Source: an uncultured Anaerolineae bacterium (GTDB taxonomy: Bacteria > Chloroflexota > Anaerolineae > B4-G1 > DUEL01). From it: a DNA stretch of 23,298 nucleotides. Below are positions 1 through 7,826 of the stretch, piece by piece. The notes beneath the pieces are model-generated. The model was not told where the DNA came from. It saw nothing but the letters and a program-made list of their open reading frames with translations, and did not search any database. The stretch spans positions 1-23,298 of the forward strand of contig CALDFY010000023.1 of NCBI GenBank assembly GCA_937942115.1. Reading direction: 5' to 3'. The translations under genes were made by a program, and so were the position numbers. Positions within the stretch are counted from its first letter, which is position 1; the number at the start of each line of letters is the position of its first letter.

Positions 1-58
1 CCCTTCCCCCCTCCCCCAAGCGCAGCGATGGGGGAAGGGGGGATAAAGGGGGAGGGCA
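1..58. repeat. GC-rich hairpin sequence at window edge
   Basis: CCCTTCCCCC (1-10) can pair with GGGGGAAGGG (30-39), and a second purine-rich block at 48-56 can pair with the C-rich stretch at 10-17. No reading frame here looks coding. The style resembles the C-rich/G-rich elements at 15047-15183 and 18036-18085. It may be cut by the window edge. Confidence 0.45.
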
Positions 59-127
59 AAAGGGGCCTCCTTCAGTATCCTGTATTCTTCAAAATCCCCA
101 ATGTCAACACCATTGGGCTGTGAGCCC

Positions 128-402
128 GCACTGACAGGCCCGGCGGCCTGCGCCCCGCAAGCCATTGCAGTTTCTGACTCGCCAGAATGCGCCTCGCGCG
201 ATGGGATACTACCCAGAAACATACAGGGCGTAGCGCAGGCTGTTCGCCTGCACTGACAGGCCTGGCGGCCTGCGCTATGCAAGCCATTGCAGTTTGTGAC
301 TACTCGCCAGAGTGCGCCCTGCGCGAGGGGATACTACCCAGAAGCATACAGGGCGTAGCGCAGGCTGTTAGCCTGCACTGACAGGCCTGGCGGCCTGCGC
401 CA
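128..402. repeat. Tandem repeat, 122-125 bp unit, two copies plus a partial third
   Basis: Units begin at 128, 250 and 375 with GCACTGACAGGC. The first two run for 122 and 125 bp. The third stops after about 28 bp. Copies differ at scattered positions, for example in the CTGACTCGCC/CTACTCGCC region. Each unit holds short palindromes (GCAGGC with GCCTGC). Flanking sequence is also duplicated: CTTCAAAATCCC followed by CATTGGGCT lies at 87-119 and again at 407-434. Nothing coding is supported in 1-444, so the array fills the gap downstream of the potassium importer. Confidence 0.85.
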
Positions 403-444
403 CAATCTTCAAAATCCCTTAGCATCATTGGGCTTTTCAGCCCC

Positions 445-2304
445 TCAGTGGTGATTCCCATGCAGATGAAACGGCACGTGGGTGACCATAACCTCCCGTC
501 GGAAGAGGAAGGCCAGGTGAATCAGCCAGGCCGTCTGGTTGTGCAGGAGATGGTGCCACCACTTGGCCGGGACGAACTGCGGGAGCACAATCGTCACCAC
601 CTGATCCCGCCGCCGCCGGTCGTCTATCCGGTCCACGTACTCCACCAGCGGCCCGACAATGGACCGGTAGGGGGAAGGGAGCACCACCAGCGGGATACCG
701 TCTCCCCATTCCTCCCACTTGCGCCGGATTTTCGGCGTCTCGTTGGGGTCCACCTCCACGTAGACCGCCGTCACGTCGTCCGAAAGAGAACGGGCATAGT
801 TGAGGGCCGCGATGACGGCCCGGTGGACGCCCGCAATCGGGACAATCACCCGATGCCGCCGGACGGGCGGCGGGCTCCCAAAGGCTTCCAGCGAGAGTTG
901 AGCGGCCACGTCCCGGTAGTGCCGATGGACCGCCAGGAAGAACCCGATAAAAAGGGGAATCCAGGCGACAACGATCCAGGCGCCGTACACAAATTTGGTG
1001 ACGATAAAGATAATGAGAACGGTGGCCGTTACAGTGGCGCCGAACCCGCTGATGAGCGCCTTCAGCCACCAGGAGGAGCCACGTCGTCGCCACCGGCGCG
1101 CGACCATCCCGGACTGGGAGAGAGTAAATGATAGGAAGACCCCCACCGCGTAGAGCGGAATTAAGCGCGTCGTCTCCCCGTGAAAGACGATCAGAAGCGT
1201 GGAGGCCGCCAGCGCCAGCGCCAGAATCCCGTTGGAGAAGACCAACCGGTCCCCCATCAGGGCGAACTGGTTGGGCATGTACCGGTCCCGGGCCAGGAAG
1301 TAGGAGAGACGCGGGAAATCGGCGAAGGCGGTGTTGGCCGCCAGGACCAGGATGAGCATCGTCGCAGCCTGGAAGAGGTAGTACAGGGCCGTGCCATTGC
1401 CAAAGGCCACCCGTCCCAGTTGGGAGATGACCGTCTCGTGGGTCTCTTCATCGGGGACAATGCCGAACTGATGGCTCAGGAAGGTGATGCCCAGGAACAT
1501 CGTGATGAGGAGCGAAGCCATCGCGATGAGTGTCCGGCCCGCGTTTCGGGATTCCGGTGGTTTGAAGACAGGCACTCCATCGGCAATTGCCTCCACACCG
1601 GTCAGGGCGGCGCAGCCGCTGGAGAAGGCCCGCAGGATGAGGAAGAGGGTCAACGGATGTGTTGCAGGGTACTCTATCCGGGGCGGCACAGCCGGCGGCA
1701 TCCCCGCCGCGATCCAGCGGTAAAGCCCGACGCCCAACATCCCCAGCGTCATCGTGACAAAAAAGTAGGTGGGGATAGAGAAGATCGTCCCCGATTCCCG
1801 CACGCCCCGCAGGTTCAAAATGGTGATGACAGCGATAAGCGCCAGTCCCATCCCCACCCGGTACGGGTAGAGAGCCGGAAAGGCAGAAGTGACCGCCGCC
1901 ACGCCCGCGCTGATGCTCACCGCAACGGTCAGAACGTAGTCGGTGAGGATGGCCGCCGCCGCCACCAGACCGGGCAACTGCCCCAGGTTATCGTGGGCGA
2001 CGATGTACGCCCCGCCGCCACCCGGGTAGGCGTGGATGGTCTGGTAGTAGGAGAAAGCGACGATGGCCAGCAGGATAGCGATGCCCAGCGCAATGGGCCA
2101 TGCCAGCCGGACTGCCGCACTCCCCGCCAGGATGAGCACCAGCAGAATCTCCTCCGTGGCGTAGGCCGTAGAGGAGAGGGCATCCGAGGCGAAGACCGCC
2201 AGCGCTTTGACTTTGGTGAGTCGTTCGTGCTTCAGTTGGGCCGTTGCCAGGGGGCTGCCGATGAGCAGCCGCCGCAGGCTGAACCCGGAAAGTCCGCTCC
2301 ACAT
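445..2304 (-). CDS. kimA: KimA-type high-affinity potassium importer (APC/KUP family)
   Basis: A 619-residue inner-membrane cation transporter. About 12 hydrophobic segments are followed from about residue 450 by a soluble tail of about 165 residues resembling a universal-stress-protein fold. The match to Bacillus KimA (YdaO, about 607 aa) as I remember it is strong along the length: the N-terminal SSDALSS-like motif (here SDALSSTAY, Asp41 and Tyr48 with the family spacing), AYPGGGGAYIV, FSSGCAALTGVEAI, LVLAANTAF, PLYAVGVFLSFTLSQ and tail motifs YRSIV and LPQFVPAKWWH. In KimA the tail binds c-di-AMP, which inhibits uptake. The ATG at 2304 is chosen over the upstream in-frame ATG at 2352 because AGGGA precedes it and because the upstream one lies in the promoter. 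It is divergent from the oxidoreductase. A related amino-acid permease of the APC family is the main alternative. Confidence 0.85.
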   Translation of the reverse strand: MWSGLSGFSLRRLLIGSPLATAQLKHERLTKVKALAVFASDALSSTAYATEEILLVLILAGSAAVRLAWPIALGIAILLAIVAFSYYQTIHAYPGGGGAYIVAHDNLGQLPGLVAAAAILTDYVLTVAVSISAGVAAVTSAFPALYPYRVGMGLALIAVITILNLRGVRESGTIFSIPTYFFVTMTLGMLGVGLYRWIAAGMPPAVPPRIEYPATHPLTLFLILRAFSSGCAALTGVEAIADGVPVFKPPESRNAGRTLIAMASLLITMFLGITFLSHQFGIVPDEETHETVISQLGRVAFGNGTALYYLFQAATMLILVLAANTAFADFPRLSYFLARDRYMPNQFALMGDRLVFSNGILALALAASTLLIVFHGETTRLIPLYAVGVFLSFTLSQSGMVARRWRRRGSSWWLKALISGFGATVTATVLIIFIVTKFVYGAWIVVAWIPLFIGFFLAVHRHYRDVAAQLSLEAFGSPPPVRRHRVIVPIAGVHRAVIAALNYARSLSDDVTAVYVEVDPNETPKIRRKWEEWGDGIPLVVLPSPYRSIVGPLVEYVDRIDDRRRRDQVVTIVLPQFVPAKWWHHLLHNQTAWLIHLAFLFRREVMVTHVPFHLHGNHH

Positions 2305-2324
2305 CGTCGTTCCCTGTGGGATAA

Positions 2325-2352
2325 ATTGTAGCACAGAACTCCATCCCTGCAA
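2325..2352 (-). promoter_or_regulatory. Putative sigma70-type promoter of kimA
   Basis: Read on the minus strand: -35-like TTGCAG (2347-2352), a 16-nt spacer and -10 TACAAT (2325-2330). The predicted start near 2318 leaves a leader of only about 15 nt. That is too short for a ydaO/c-di-AMP riboswitch, which controls kimA in Bacillus. Confidence 0.5.
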
Positions 2353-2360
2353 GATGCCGC

Positions 2361-2388
2361 TTGCGCCGATACCAAATCCCGATACAAT
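2361..2388 (+). promoter_or_regulatory. Putative sigma70-type promoter of the FAD oxidoreductase
   Basis: TTGCGC (2361-2366), a 16-nt spacer and TACAAT (2383-2388). The expected start near 2395 would put the heptamer array at 2398-2467 almost exactly at the 5' end of the transcript. It is back to back with the kimA promoter and has the same -10. Confidence 0.5.
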
Positions 2389-2397
2389 ATGGACGGC

Positions 2398-2467
2398 GGA
2401 CGACAGACGACAGACCCCAGACGACAGACCACAGACGACAGGCCACAGACGACAGACGATAGACGAC
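2398..2467 (+). repeat. Heptanucleotide tandem array (a), ten units of AGACGAC type
   Basis: Ten consecutive 7-bp units without slippage: mostly AGACGAC, alternating with AGACCAC, AGACCCC, AGGCCAC and AGACGAT. The array ends 5 bp before the GGAGG ribosome-binding site (2473-2477) of the next gene, so it probably forms most of the 5' untranslated leader. It is open in the gene's frame from an ATG at 2389, so a repeat-encoded N-terminal extension is possible but not favoured. Confidence 0.9.
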
Positions 2468-2481
2468 CGCTCGGAGGGAAC

Positions 2482-4617
2482 ATGTCACCCAACGATTTCC
2501 GCATCACGGCACACCCCATTCTGCCGGTAGAGCCCCGACCGACCTTCCCTATTTTCTGGCAGGGCCAGGAGATGACCGCCTGCGAGGGGGAGACCATCGC
2601 CTCGGCCCTCTTCGCCAACGGGGTCCGCATTTTCGGCCATCATCACAAGGACGGCGCCCCCCAGGGCATTTTCTGCGCCAACGGCCAGTGCGCGCAGTGT
2701 ACCGTCGTCGCCGACGGCCTGCCGGTCAAGTCCTGTATGACCCTGGCCCGCCCCGGGATGCGCGTGGAGCCGCTGGACGGCAAACCGGTCCTCCCCGATG
2801 TCCAGACCGTCCCCCAGATGCGCCCCATAGAGACGGTGGAGGTGGAGTGCCTCATCATCGGCGGCGGCCCGGCGGGCCTCTCTGCCGCCATTGAACTGGG
2901 CAAAGCGGGGGTCCGCACGCTGATTGTGGACGATAAACACCGGCTGGGCGGCAAACTGGTCCTCCAGACCCACAAATTCTTCGGGTCGGTGGACGCCTGC
3001 TACGCCGGGACGCGCGGGATTGACATCGCCACCAAACTGGAAGAAGAGGTCCGGCGCTACGAAAACGTCCAGGTCTGGCTGAACTCCACCGCGCTGGCCG
3101 TCTTCTCGGACCGGAAGGTGGGGGTCCTGCGGGACGGGAACCGCTACGTCCTGGTTCAGCCCCATGTTCTCCTGGTGGCGACGGGCGCGCGGGAGAAGTC
3201 GCTGGTCTTCCGGGGCAACACCCTCCCCGGCGTCTACGGGGCGGGCGCGTTCCAGACGCTGGTGAACCGGGACCTGGTGCGCGCGGCCCGGCGGCTCTTC
3301 GTGGTCGGCGGGGGGAACGTGGGGCTGATTGCGGCCTACCACGCCCTCCAGGCCGGCATCCAGGTCGTGGGCCTCTGCGAGGCGCTCCCGGAGTGCGGCG
3401 GCTACAAGGTCCACAAGGACAAACTGATCCGTATGGGGGTTCCCATCTACACTTCCCACACCATCCTCAGCGCCAACGGCGAGACGGAGGTGGAATCGGT
3501 TACCATCGCCCAGATAGATGACCGCTGGCGGCCCATCCCCGGCACCGAGAAGACCTTCGCCTGCGATACGGTGCTCATCGCCGTCGGGCTGGACCCGGTG
3601 GACGAGTTCTACCGCAAGGCGAAGGAGTTCGGCCTGCCGGCCTATGCAGCGGGGGACGCCGAGGAGATTGCCGAGGCGTCGGCGGCGATGTTCACCGGAC
3701 GGATTCGGGGGCTGGAGATTGCCCGTGCCCTGGGCCGGGACGTGGGGGAAGTGCCGCCGGAATGGCATCGGACTGCCGAAGTCCTCAAATCCCGCCCCGG
3801 CGCGGTGGTCCGGGAGGACATTCCGGAGAAGGAAGAAGGCGTCTTCCCCGTTCTCCACTGCTCTCAGGAAATCCCCTGCAATCCCTGTACGTCCGTCTGC
3901 CCGCAGAAGTGCATCGTCATTGAAGGGGAGGATATTCGGGGACTGCCGGAGTACGTGGGGGAAGGGTGCATCGGCTGCGAGCAGTGTGTCGCCATCTGCC
4001 CGGGGCTGGCCATCACGCTGGTGGACTATCGCCAGGACCCGGAGTACCCGACTGTCACCGTTCCCTACGAATTCCCGCCGGAGAGCATTCGCGAGGGGGA
4101 TGTGGTGACGGTCCTGGATACGGAAGGGGCCGTTCTGGGGAACGTGGAGGTGGTGAAGGTGCGGGCGCCGAAGTTTGCCGACCGGGCGCTGCTGGTACGG
4201 GTCCGGGCGCCCCGGGAGATCGCCCGTCGCATCGCCGGAATTCGGGTTCAGGAACCGGTGGTGGCGGAGCCGGAGGCGATCTACGTCTCCCGGATGCTGG
4301 AGGACGAGATTGTCTGCCGCTGCGAGCGGGTGACGGTGGGGGAGATTCGGGCGCTCATCCGCGCCGGCCTGCGGGATATGAACCACATCAAGGGCATCAC
4401 CCGGGCTGGTATGGGCGCCTGTGGCGGCAAGACCTGCACCAACCTGATCCTGCGCATCTTCCGGGAGGAGGGGGTCCCGCTGGAGGAGGTGACCGAGAGC
4501 GTGCGACGGCCCCTCTTTGTGGAGGTCCCGCTGGGGGTCTTTGCGGGGGCGGCGGCGGAGGAGGTGGCGGCGGAGGCCCCGCCGACCCGCAAGGACGTGC
4601 ATCGGTGGGGGATGTAG
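2482..4617 (+). CDS. FAD-dependent oxidoreductase with fused [2Fe-2S], ferredoxin and BFD-like domains
   Basis: A 711-residue soluble flavo-iron-sulfur protein of the opine-oxidase A / sarcosine-oxidase-alpha / HcnB-like group. Order of parts: N-terminal Fer2_4-type [2Fe-2S] domain (residues about 15-100, Cys in FCANGQCAQC and KSC); FAD-binding GGGPAG near 128; second dinucleotide motif GGGNVG near 277; a ferredoxin-like insert with CNPCTSVCP near 465 and CIGCEQCVAICP near 495; C-terminal BFD-like [2Fe-2S] domain with CRC near 612 and GACGGKTC near 647. The ATG at 2482 follows GGAGG with 4-nt spacing. The usual DAO-type beta partner is not adjacent. The substrate (an amino acid, opine or proline-like amine) cannot be fixed from sequence. 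The 3' end has a hairpin terminator. Confidence 0.88.
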   Translation: MSPNDFRITAHPILPVEPRPTFPIFWQGQEMTACEGETIASALFANGVRIFGHHHKDGAPQGIFCANGQCAQCTVVADGLPVKSCMTLARPGMRVEPLDGKPVLPDVQTVPQMRPIETVEVECLIIGGGPAGLSAAIELGKAGVRTLIVDDKHRLGGKLVLQTHKFFGSVDACYAGTRGIDIATKLEEEVRRYENVQVWLNSTALAVFSDRKVGVLRDGNRYVLVQPHVLLVATGAREKSLVFRGNTLPGVYGAGAFQTLVNRDLVRAARRLFVVGGGNVGLIAAYHALQAGIQVVGLCEALPECGGYKVHKDKLIRMGVPIYTSHTILSANGETEVESVTIAQIDDRWRPIPGTEKTFACDTVLIAVGLDPVDEFYRKAKEFGLPAYAAGDAEEIAEASAAMFTGRIRGLEIARALGRDVGEVPPEWHRTAEVLKSRPGAVVREDIPEKEEGVFPVLHCSQEIPCNPCTSVCPQKCIVIEGEDIRGLPEYVGEGCIGCEQCVAICPGLAITLVDYRQDPEYPTVTVPYEFPPESIREGDVVTVLDTEGAVLGNVEVVKVRAPKFADRALLVRVRAPREIARRIAGIRVQEPVVAEPEAIYVSRMLEDEIVCRCERVTVGEIRALIRAGLRDMNHIKGITRAGMGACGGKTCTNLILRIFREEGVPLEEVTESVRRPLFVEVPLGVFAGAAAEEVAAEAPPTRKDVHRWGM

Positions 4618-4649
4618 AATAAGCCCGGCGGTTCATCGCCGGGCTTATT
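4618..4649 (+). terminator. Intrinsic-type terminator after the oxidoreductase
   Basis: A perfect 13-bp stem, AATAAGCCCGGCG (4618-4630) with CGCCGGGCTTATT (4637-4649), and a 6-nt loop. It begins directly after the TAG stop. The 3' arm ends CTTATT and is followed by CTAT, a modest U-rich tail. Confidence 0.8.
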
Positions 4650-4811
4650 CTATGCAGCCCTTTTCAGAGACCGAATCATTTTGCCGTTGTCGGGGAAAGA
4701 GGGGATTTTGCGGCGGGCGGTGGCCTTCGGTTGCCAGCCAAAACCTCTACGGCGCGAGAGAAACCGGCGCGCGGGCTTCCCCCGGTCAATAGTTATGCCG
4801 CAGAAACAAAA

Positions 4812-4841
4812 GGAGCACATAGAGAGTGCTCTATGTGCTCC
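4812..4841 (-). terminator. Rho-independent terminator of the ABC importer operon
   Basis: A perfect 13-bp stem, GGAGCACATAGAG (4812-4824) and CTCTATGTGCTCC (4829-4841), with a 4-nt loop. On the minus strand it is followed by TTTTGTTT, a proper U-tract. It lies 33 nt past the last gene of the operon. It also separates that operon from the convergent oxidoreductase, which has its own terminator. Confidence 0.88.
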
Positions 4842-4873
4842 TGTGAGGTTTCTTCAACCTTGTCCGATCCGGT

Positions 4874-5605
4874 TCAGTGCGACTCCTCATGCCGGAGAAA
4901 GTGTCCCACGATACCACCGATCAGTGCAAGCGTGACCACCAGGGTGATAAGCCCCGGAAACCACCACCCCAGGAGTCCGAAGAGAATTCCGACCAGCACA
5001 AACCCGACCAACGTCCCCATCGCCTGAATCGTCTGCTCCCTGAAGCGGGTCTGCGGGAGGCTCTGGCGGACCCAGAGCCCCAATCCCCCGCCCATTCCCA
5101 GCAAACTGCCGATGATCAGTACATTAAGGATCTGAACCCCGTTAAAGCTGTTTGTCCGGACGACCAGAATACCACAGGAGGCGTCGCGAGCCGGAATCGG
5201 ATATCTGGGGAACTGGTAGACACGGACCAGTATCAGCCGTCCTCCATAGGCGGCATCCTCGGCAGTGACCTTCCACTCCAGAGCCTTTCTTTCGCCCGGC
5301 TCCAAGAGCACGGAGGATTGCACCTCTCGCATCAGGGTGACGAATCCGCTGCTGATGGATGCGCGAACGACAAATTCGGTTGCCCTTTCCAGTGAGTTCT
5401 TCAAGGAGAGTCGGACAATGCCGCTTTCCGCCGTTGTGATGATGACCGGGCATTTTAATCCCGGGAGCGATTTCCCCTCGCTGGCGGCTATGCCGAACAA
5501 AGATGCCTCCAAGTCTCCCCAGATAGCCCCGCCAGCGACCAGTATACCCAGCAGGACTCCGGTGGAAAACAGGGCGAGGCTCAGGATACGGCGAACGTTC
5601 AGCAC
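4874..5605 (-). CDS. Membrane protein with extracytoplasmic beta domain, last gene of the importer operon
   Basis: 243 residues, no family recognised. One hydrophobic segment at about 8-30 leads into a roughly 120-residue region rich in beta-type sequence with two Cys (near 52 and 144), typical of an Ig-like exported domain. Three further hydrophobic segments follow from about 158 to 236, and a short charged tail (RHEESH) ends the protein. The start is a GTG at 5605, the first possible start after an in-frame stop. A purine-rich AGAAGGAAG overlaps the end of the upstream gene but sits rather far away. It follows the 66-residue membrane protein by 20 nt and is last before the operon terminator. 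An accessory role for the importer is inferred from position only. Confidence 0.75.
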   Translation of the reverse strand: MLNVRRILSLALFSTGVLLGILVAGGAIWGDLEASLFGIAASEGKSLPGLKCPVIITTAESGIVRLSLKNSLERATEFVVRASISSGFVTLMREVQSSVLLEPGERKALEWKVTAEDAAYGGRLILVRVYQFPRYPIPARDASCGILVVRTNSFNGVQILNVLIIGSLLGMGGGLGLWVRQSLPQTRFREQTIQAMGTLVGFVLVGILFGLLGWWFPGLITLVVTLALIGGIVGHFLRHEESH

Positions 5606-5625
5606 GGCGACTGGTTTGGAGACGC

Positions 5626-5826
5626 TTACTTCCTTCTATGAACGGCGATCATTGCGGCGCCGATGGTGCCGAGGAACAATCCGCTTATAGATGCTGCGTG
5701 GGAAAGGAAACTCAGCCAGAAACTGGCCTGAAAGACCCCCAGGACCATCAGAAAGGGCAGCAGGAAGCCTATCAGGACCAAGAAAAAGCCCATAAGGATC
5801 AACATAGACGGCTGTGAAAATCTCAT
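5626..5826 (-). CDS. Small two-helix membrane protein coupled to the importer ATPase
   Basis: 66 residues with two hydrophobic segments (about 8-29 and 36-58) and a basic end (HRRK). It is not recognised as a named family. The ATG at 5826 overlaps the TGA of the upstream ATPase gene as ATGA, which argues for translational coupling and for this start over an upstream in-frame ATG at 5844. Composition and codon use match the operon. Possible jobs are an accessory subunit or assembly factor of the transporter, or an unrelated passenger. The sequence does not decide. Confidence 0.7.
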   Translation of the reverse strand: MRFSQPSMLILMGFFLVLIGFLLPFLMVLGVFQASFWLSFLSHAASISGLFLGTIGAAMIAVHRRK

Positions 5827-6857
5827 CGGTAAAGCCAACAACAAACCCGGTGATCAGGCTCCGTTTCAAACGCCGGTGGTTCTTCCTTCTCGCACAACCC
5901 GGCGATCCGATGGGAGCAGCGGGGATGAAATCGACACCCACTGGGAGGCTTGACCAGGCTGGGAGGCTCCCCGGGCGGTACATTTTTCAGAACGGTAGCG
6001 TTCCGGGCATCGGGGTCAGGGGTGGCTTCAAACAACGCCCGAGTGTAGGGATGCTGATGGTGGCGGATCAGGTCATCCACTTTGGCCTGTTCAATAATCT
6101 TCCCTGCGTACATCACGAAGATGCGTTCGGAGAAGTAGCGCACCGTGGAAAGGTCGTGGGTGACATAGATGACGGCCAGATTGTGAGTACGGCGCAATCC
6201 TTCCAGCAGTTTCAAGATTTCCACTCGTACTGAGGCGTCCAGCATAGAAACCGGCTCGTCTGCCACCAGGATTTTGGGCTCCAAGATCATCGCTCGGGCG
6301 ATAACCACCCGTTGCTGTTGTCCACCGCTGAGCATATGAGGAAACTTGGGCAGGAAGTCTTCCACCGGGGCCATCTTGACCTCTTCCAGCACCCTGCGGA
6401 TGCGCTCTTCTCGCTTCCGGCGATCTCGCATTCCGTTGATGATCAGAGGTTCTGCCAGAATACTCTGCACCGAGAGGAAGGGAGGCAGGGCTCCATACGG
6501 GTCTTGCTGGACGTAGCCCACATAAGAGCGGTATTCCCGTAAGCCCGCGATGCCCATCTCGCAAATGTTTTTGTTGCCGAAAAGGATTTTGCCTTTGGTA
6601 GGCCGAACCAATCCCAGAATGGTGCGCATCAAAGTTGTTTTGCCACAACCGCTCTCACCCACGATGGCGATAGCCTCTCCTTCTGCCAGGTCAAAACTGA
6701 CGCCATCCACTGCGCGGACGTATCCGGCATGGAGGAACCCCCATCGCCGCAACTCAAACCACACTTGTAGGTCCTGGATGGAAAGAGCGGGTAACGTCGG
6801 ACAGAACGGTGTCTCTGTTGGGGAAGAGATGGTCTGGACTACCTGTTCTGCAGCCAT
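5823..6857 (-). CDS. Dpp/Opp-family ABC transporter ATP-binding protein (DppF-like)
   Basis: 344 residues. A cytoplasmic ATPase powering import with its partner ATPase upstream. Visible motifs: Walker A GESGCGKTT (67-75), Q-loop VQQDPYG, signature LSGGQQQR, Walker B ILVADEP and the switch His in YVTHD. The C-terminal oligopeptide-transporter domain has GEPPSL and clustered Cys (CRFHPRC, then two more Cys), a pattern reported to hold a [4Fe-4S] cluster in some Dpp ATPases. The ATG at 6857 is preceded by GAGGAG with 6-nt spacing. Longer in-frame starts would run deep into the upstream gene. It lies 10 nt after the DppD-like gene, and its stop overlaps the next start as ATGA. The substrate could be peptide, nickel chelate or sugar. 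Confidence 0.93.
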   Translation of the reverse strand: MAAEQVVQTISSPTETPFCPTLPALSIQDLQVWFELRRWGFLHAGYVRAVDGVSFDLAEGEAIAIVGESGCGKTTLMRTILGLVRPTKGKILFGNKNICEMGIAGLREYRSYVGYVQQDPYGALPPFLSVQSILAEPLIINGMRDRRKREERIRRVLEEVKMAPVEDFLPKFPHMLSGGQQQRVVIARAMILEPKILVADEPVSMLDASVRVEILKLLEGLRRTHNLAVIYVTHDLSTVRYFSERIFVMYAGKIIEQAKVDDLIRHHQHPYTRALFEATPDPDARNATVLKNVPPGEPPSLVKPPSGCRFHPRCSHRIAGLCEKEEPPAFETEPDHRVCCWLYR

Positions 6858-6867
6858 AATATGCTCC

Positions 6868-7824
6868 TCATGCATATAGCCAGCATCTGACCTGACGGCC
6901 GTTCCGGGTGAGCATTGGCGGGTCTTCATCGCAACGTCCGAACCGATCAGGGCAGCGCTCTGCAAATCGGCATCCTTTGGGTGGGGAGAGCAAGCTAGGC
7001 GGCTGCCCAACGATAAAGTCGGGTTCCATATCGGTCCGGAGCCGGGGTACGCTGTCCATCAGTTTCTTGGAGTATGGGTGCAGCGGGGACTCAAAGAACC
7101 GCCAGGCATCACCGGTTTCCACAATCTGCCCCGCATACATCACTGCCACCCGATCGGCTAATTCGCTGGAAGTGGATATGTCGTGAGTGATGAGAATATA
7201 ACTGACCCCCAGGTTCCATTTGATGGACTTCAGCATGTTCATGATGTTGGCCTGAGTCAGTACATCCAGAGCAGAAGTGGGTTCGTCCAAGATGACCAGT
7301 TCGGGGGCAGTGATCAGCGCCATTGCGATCGCTACACGCTGTCGCATTCCTCCGCTGAGTTCAAACGCGTAGCGGGTGACGAAATCCTCCGGCACTCCTA
7401 CCATCTGGAACATCTGGATGACCTGTTCCATCGCTTCTTTCCGACTCAGACCTTTGTGAACGATGGCTGGCTCGGCAACCTGATCTCCCACACGCAGAAC
7501 GGGATTCAAAGCATTCATCGCTGCTTGCGGCACCATAGAGATGCGCGCCCAGCGGATTTGCTGACGAAACTCTTCTTCACTCAGCTCCATCACGTTTGTA
7601 CCGTCTAAGAAAATCTTGCCGGAATAGCGGTAGACATTGCGGGGGAGAAGACGCAAGATAGCCCGCGCCATAGAAGTCTTTCCGCAACCGGATTCTCCGA
7701 TGATAACGATGGCTTGATTAGCGCCCAGTTCAAGGTTGACCCCATCCACGGCCTGGACAACTCCTTTGGTGGTGCGAAAGTACAGAATCAGGTCTTCTAC
7801 ACGAAGCACGGTCGTTTCTGCCAT
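6868..7824 (-). CDS. Dpp/Opp-family ABC transporter ATP-binding protein (DppD-like)
   Basis: 318 residues, normal family length. Walker A GESGCGKTS (43-51), signature LSGGMRQR, Walker B LVILDEP followed by TSALD, and the switch His in LITHD. The C-terminal domain shows QPPSLLSPPKGC and the Cys set of the oligo_HPY extension (CRFAERC, then two more Cys). It pairs with the DppF-like ATPase as the heterodimeric motor. It starts 2 nt after the permease stop with AGAGAG upstream. Its own TGA lies inside the ribosome-binding region of the next gene, so translation is probably coupled. Confidence 0.94.
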   Translation of the reverse strand: MAETTVLRVEDLILYFRTTKGVVQAVDGVNLELGANQAIVIIGESGCGKTSMARAILRLLPRNVYRYSGKIFLDGTNVMELSEEEFRQQIRWARISMVPQAAMNALNPVLRVGDQVAEPAIVHKGLSRKEAMEQVIQMFQMVGVPEDFVTRYAFELSGGMRQRVAIAMALITAPELVILDEPTSALDVLTQANIMNMLKSIKWNLGVSYILITHDISTSSELADRVAVMYAGQIVETGDAWRFFESPLHPYSKKLMDSVPRLRTDMEPDFIVGQPPSLLSPPKGCRFAERCPDRFGRCDEDPPMLTRNGRQVRCWLYA

Positions 7825-7826
7825 AG

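Noticed and set aside
1180..2331. 383-residue plus-strand frame opposite kimA
   Set aside because: The composition is Asp/Arg/Gln-rich as expected from antisense of membrane-helix codons. The KimA match decides.
2305..2360. c-di-AMP (ydaO) riboswitch before kimA
   Set aside because: The leader is far too short and shows no matching fold.
2485..4602. 705-residue open frame on the minus strand opposite the oxidoreductase
   Set aside because: It is a mirror of GC-rich codons. There are no recognisable motifs, and the plus-strand gene has full domain support.
4681..4935. Short plus-strand ORFs between the two convergent terminators
   Set aside because: They cross the terminator hairpin and the end of the opposite gene, and have no ribosome-binding site or recognisable product.
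6858..7010. Longer start (7010) for the DppF-like ATPase
   Set aside because: It would overlap the upstream ATPase by over 140 nt. GAGGAG with 6-nt spacing marks the ATG at 6857.
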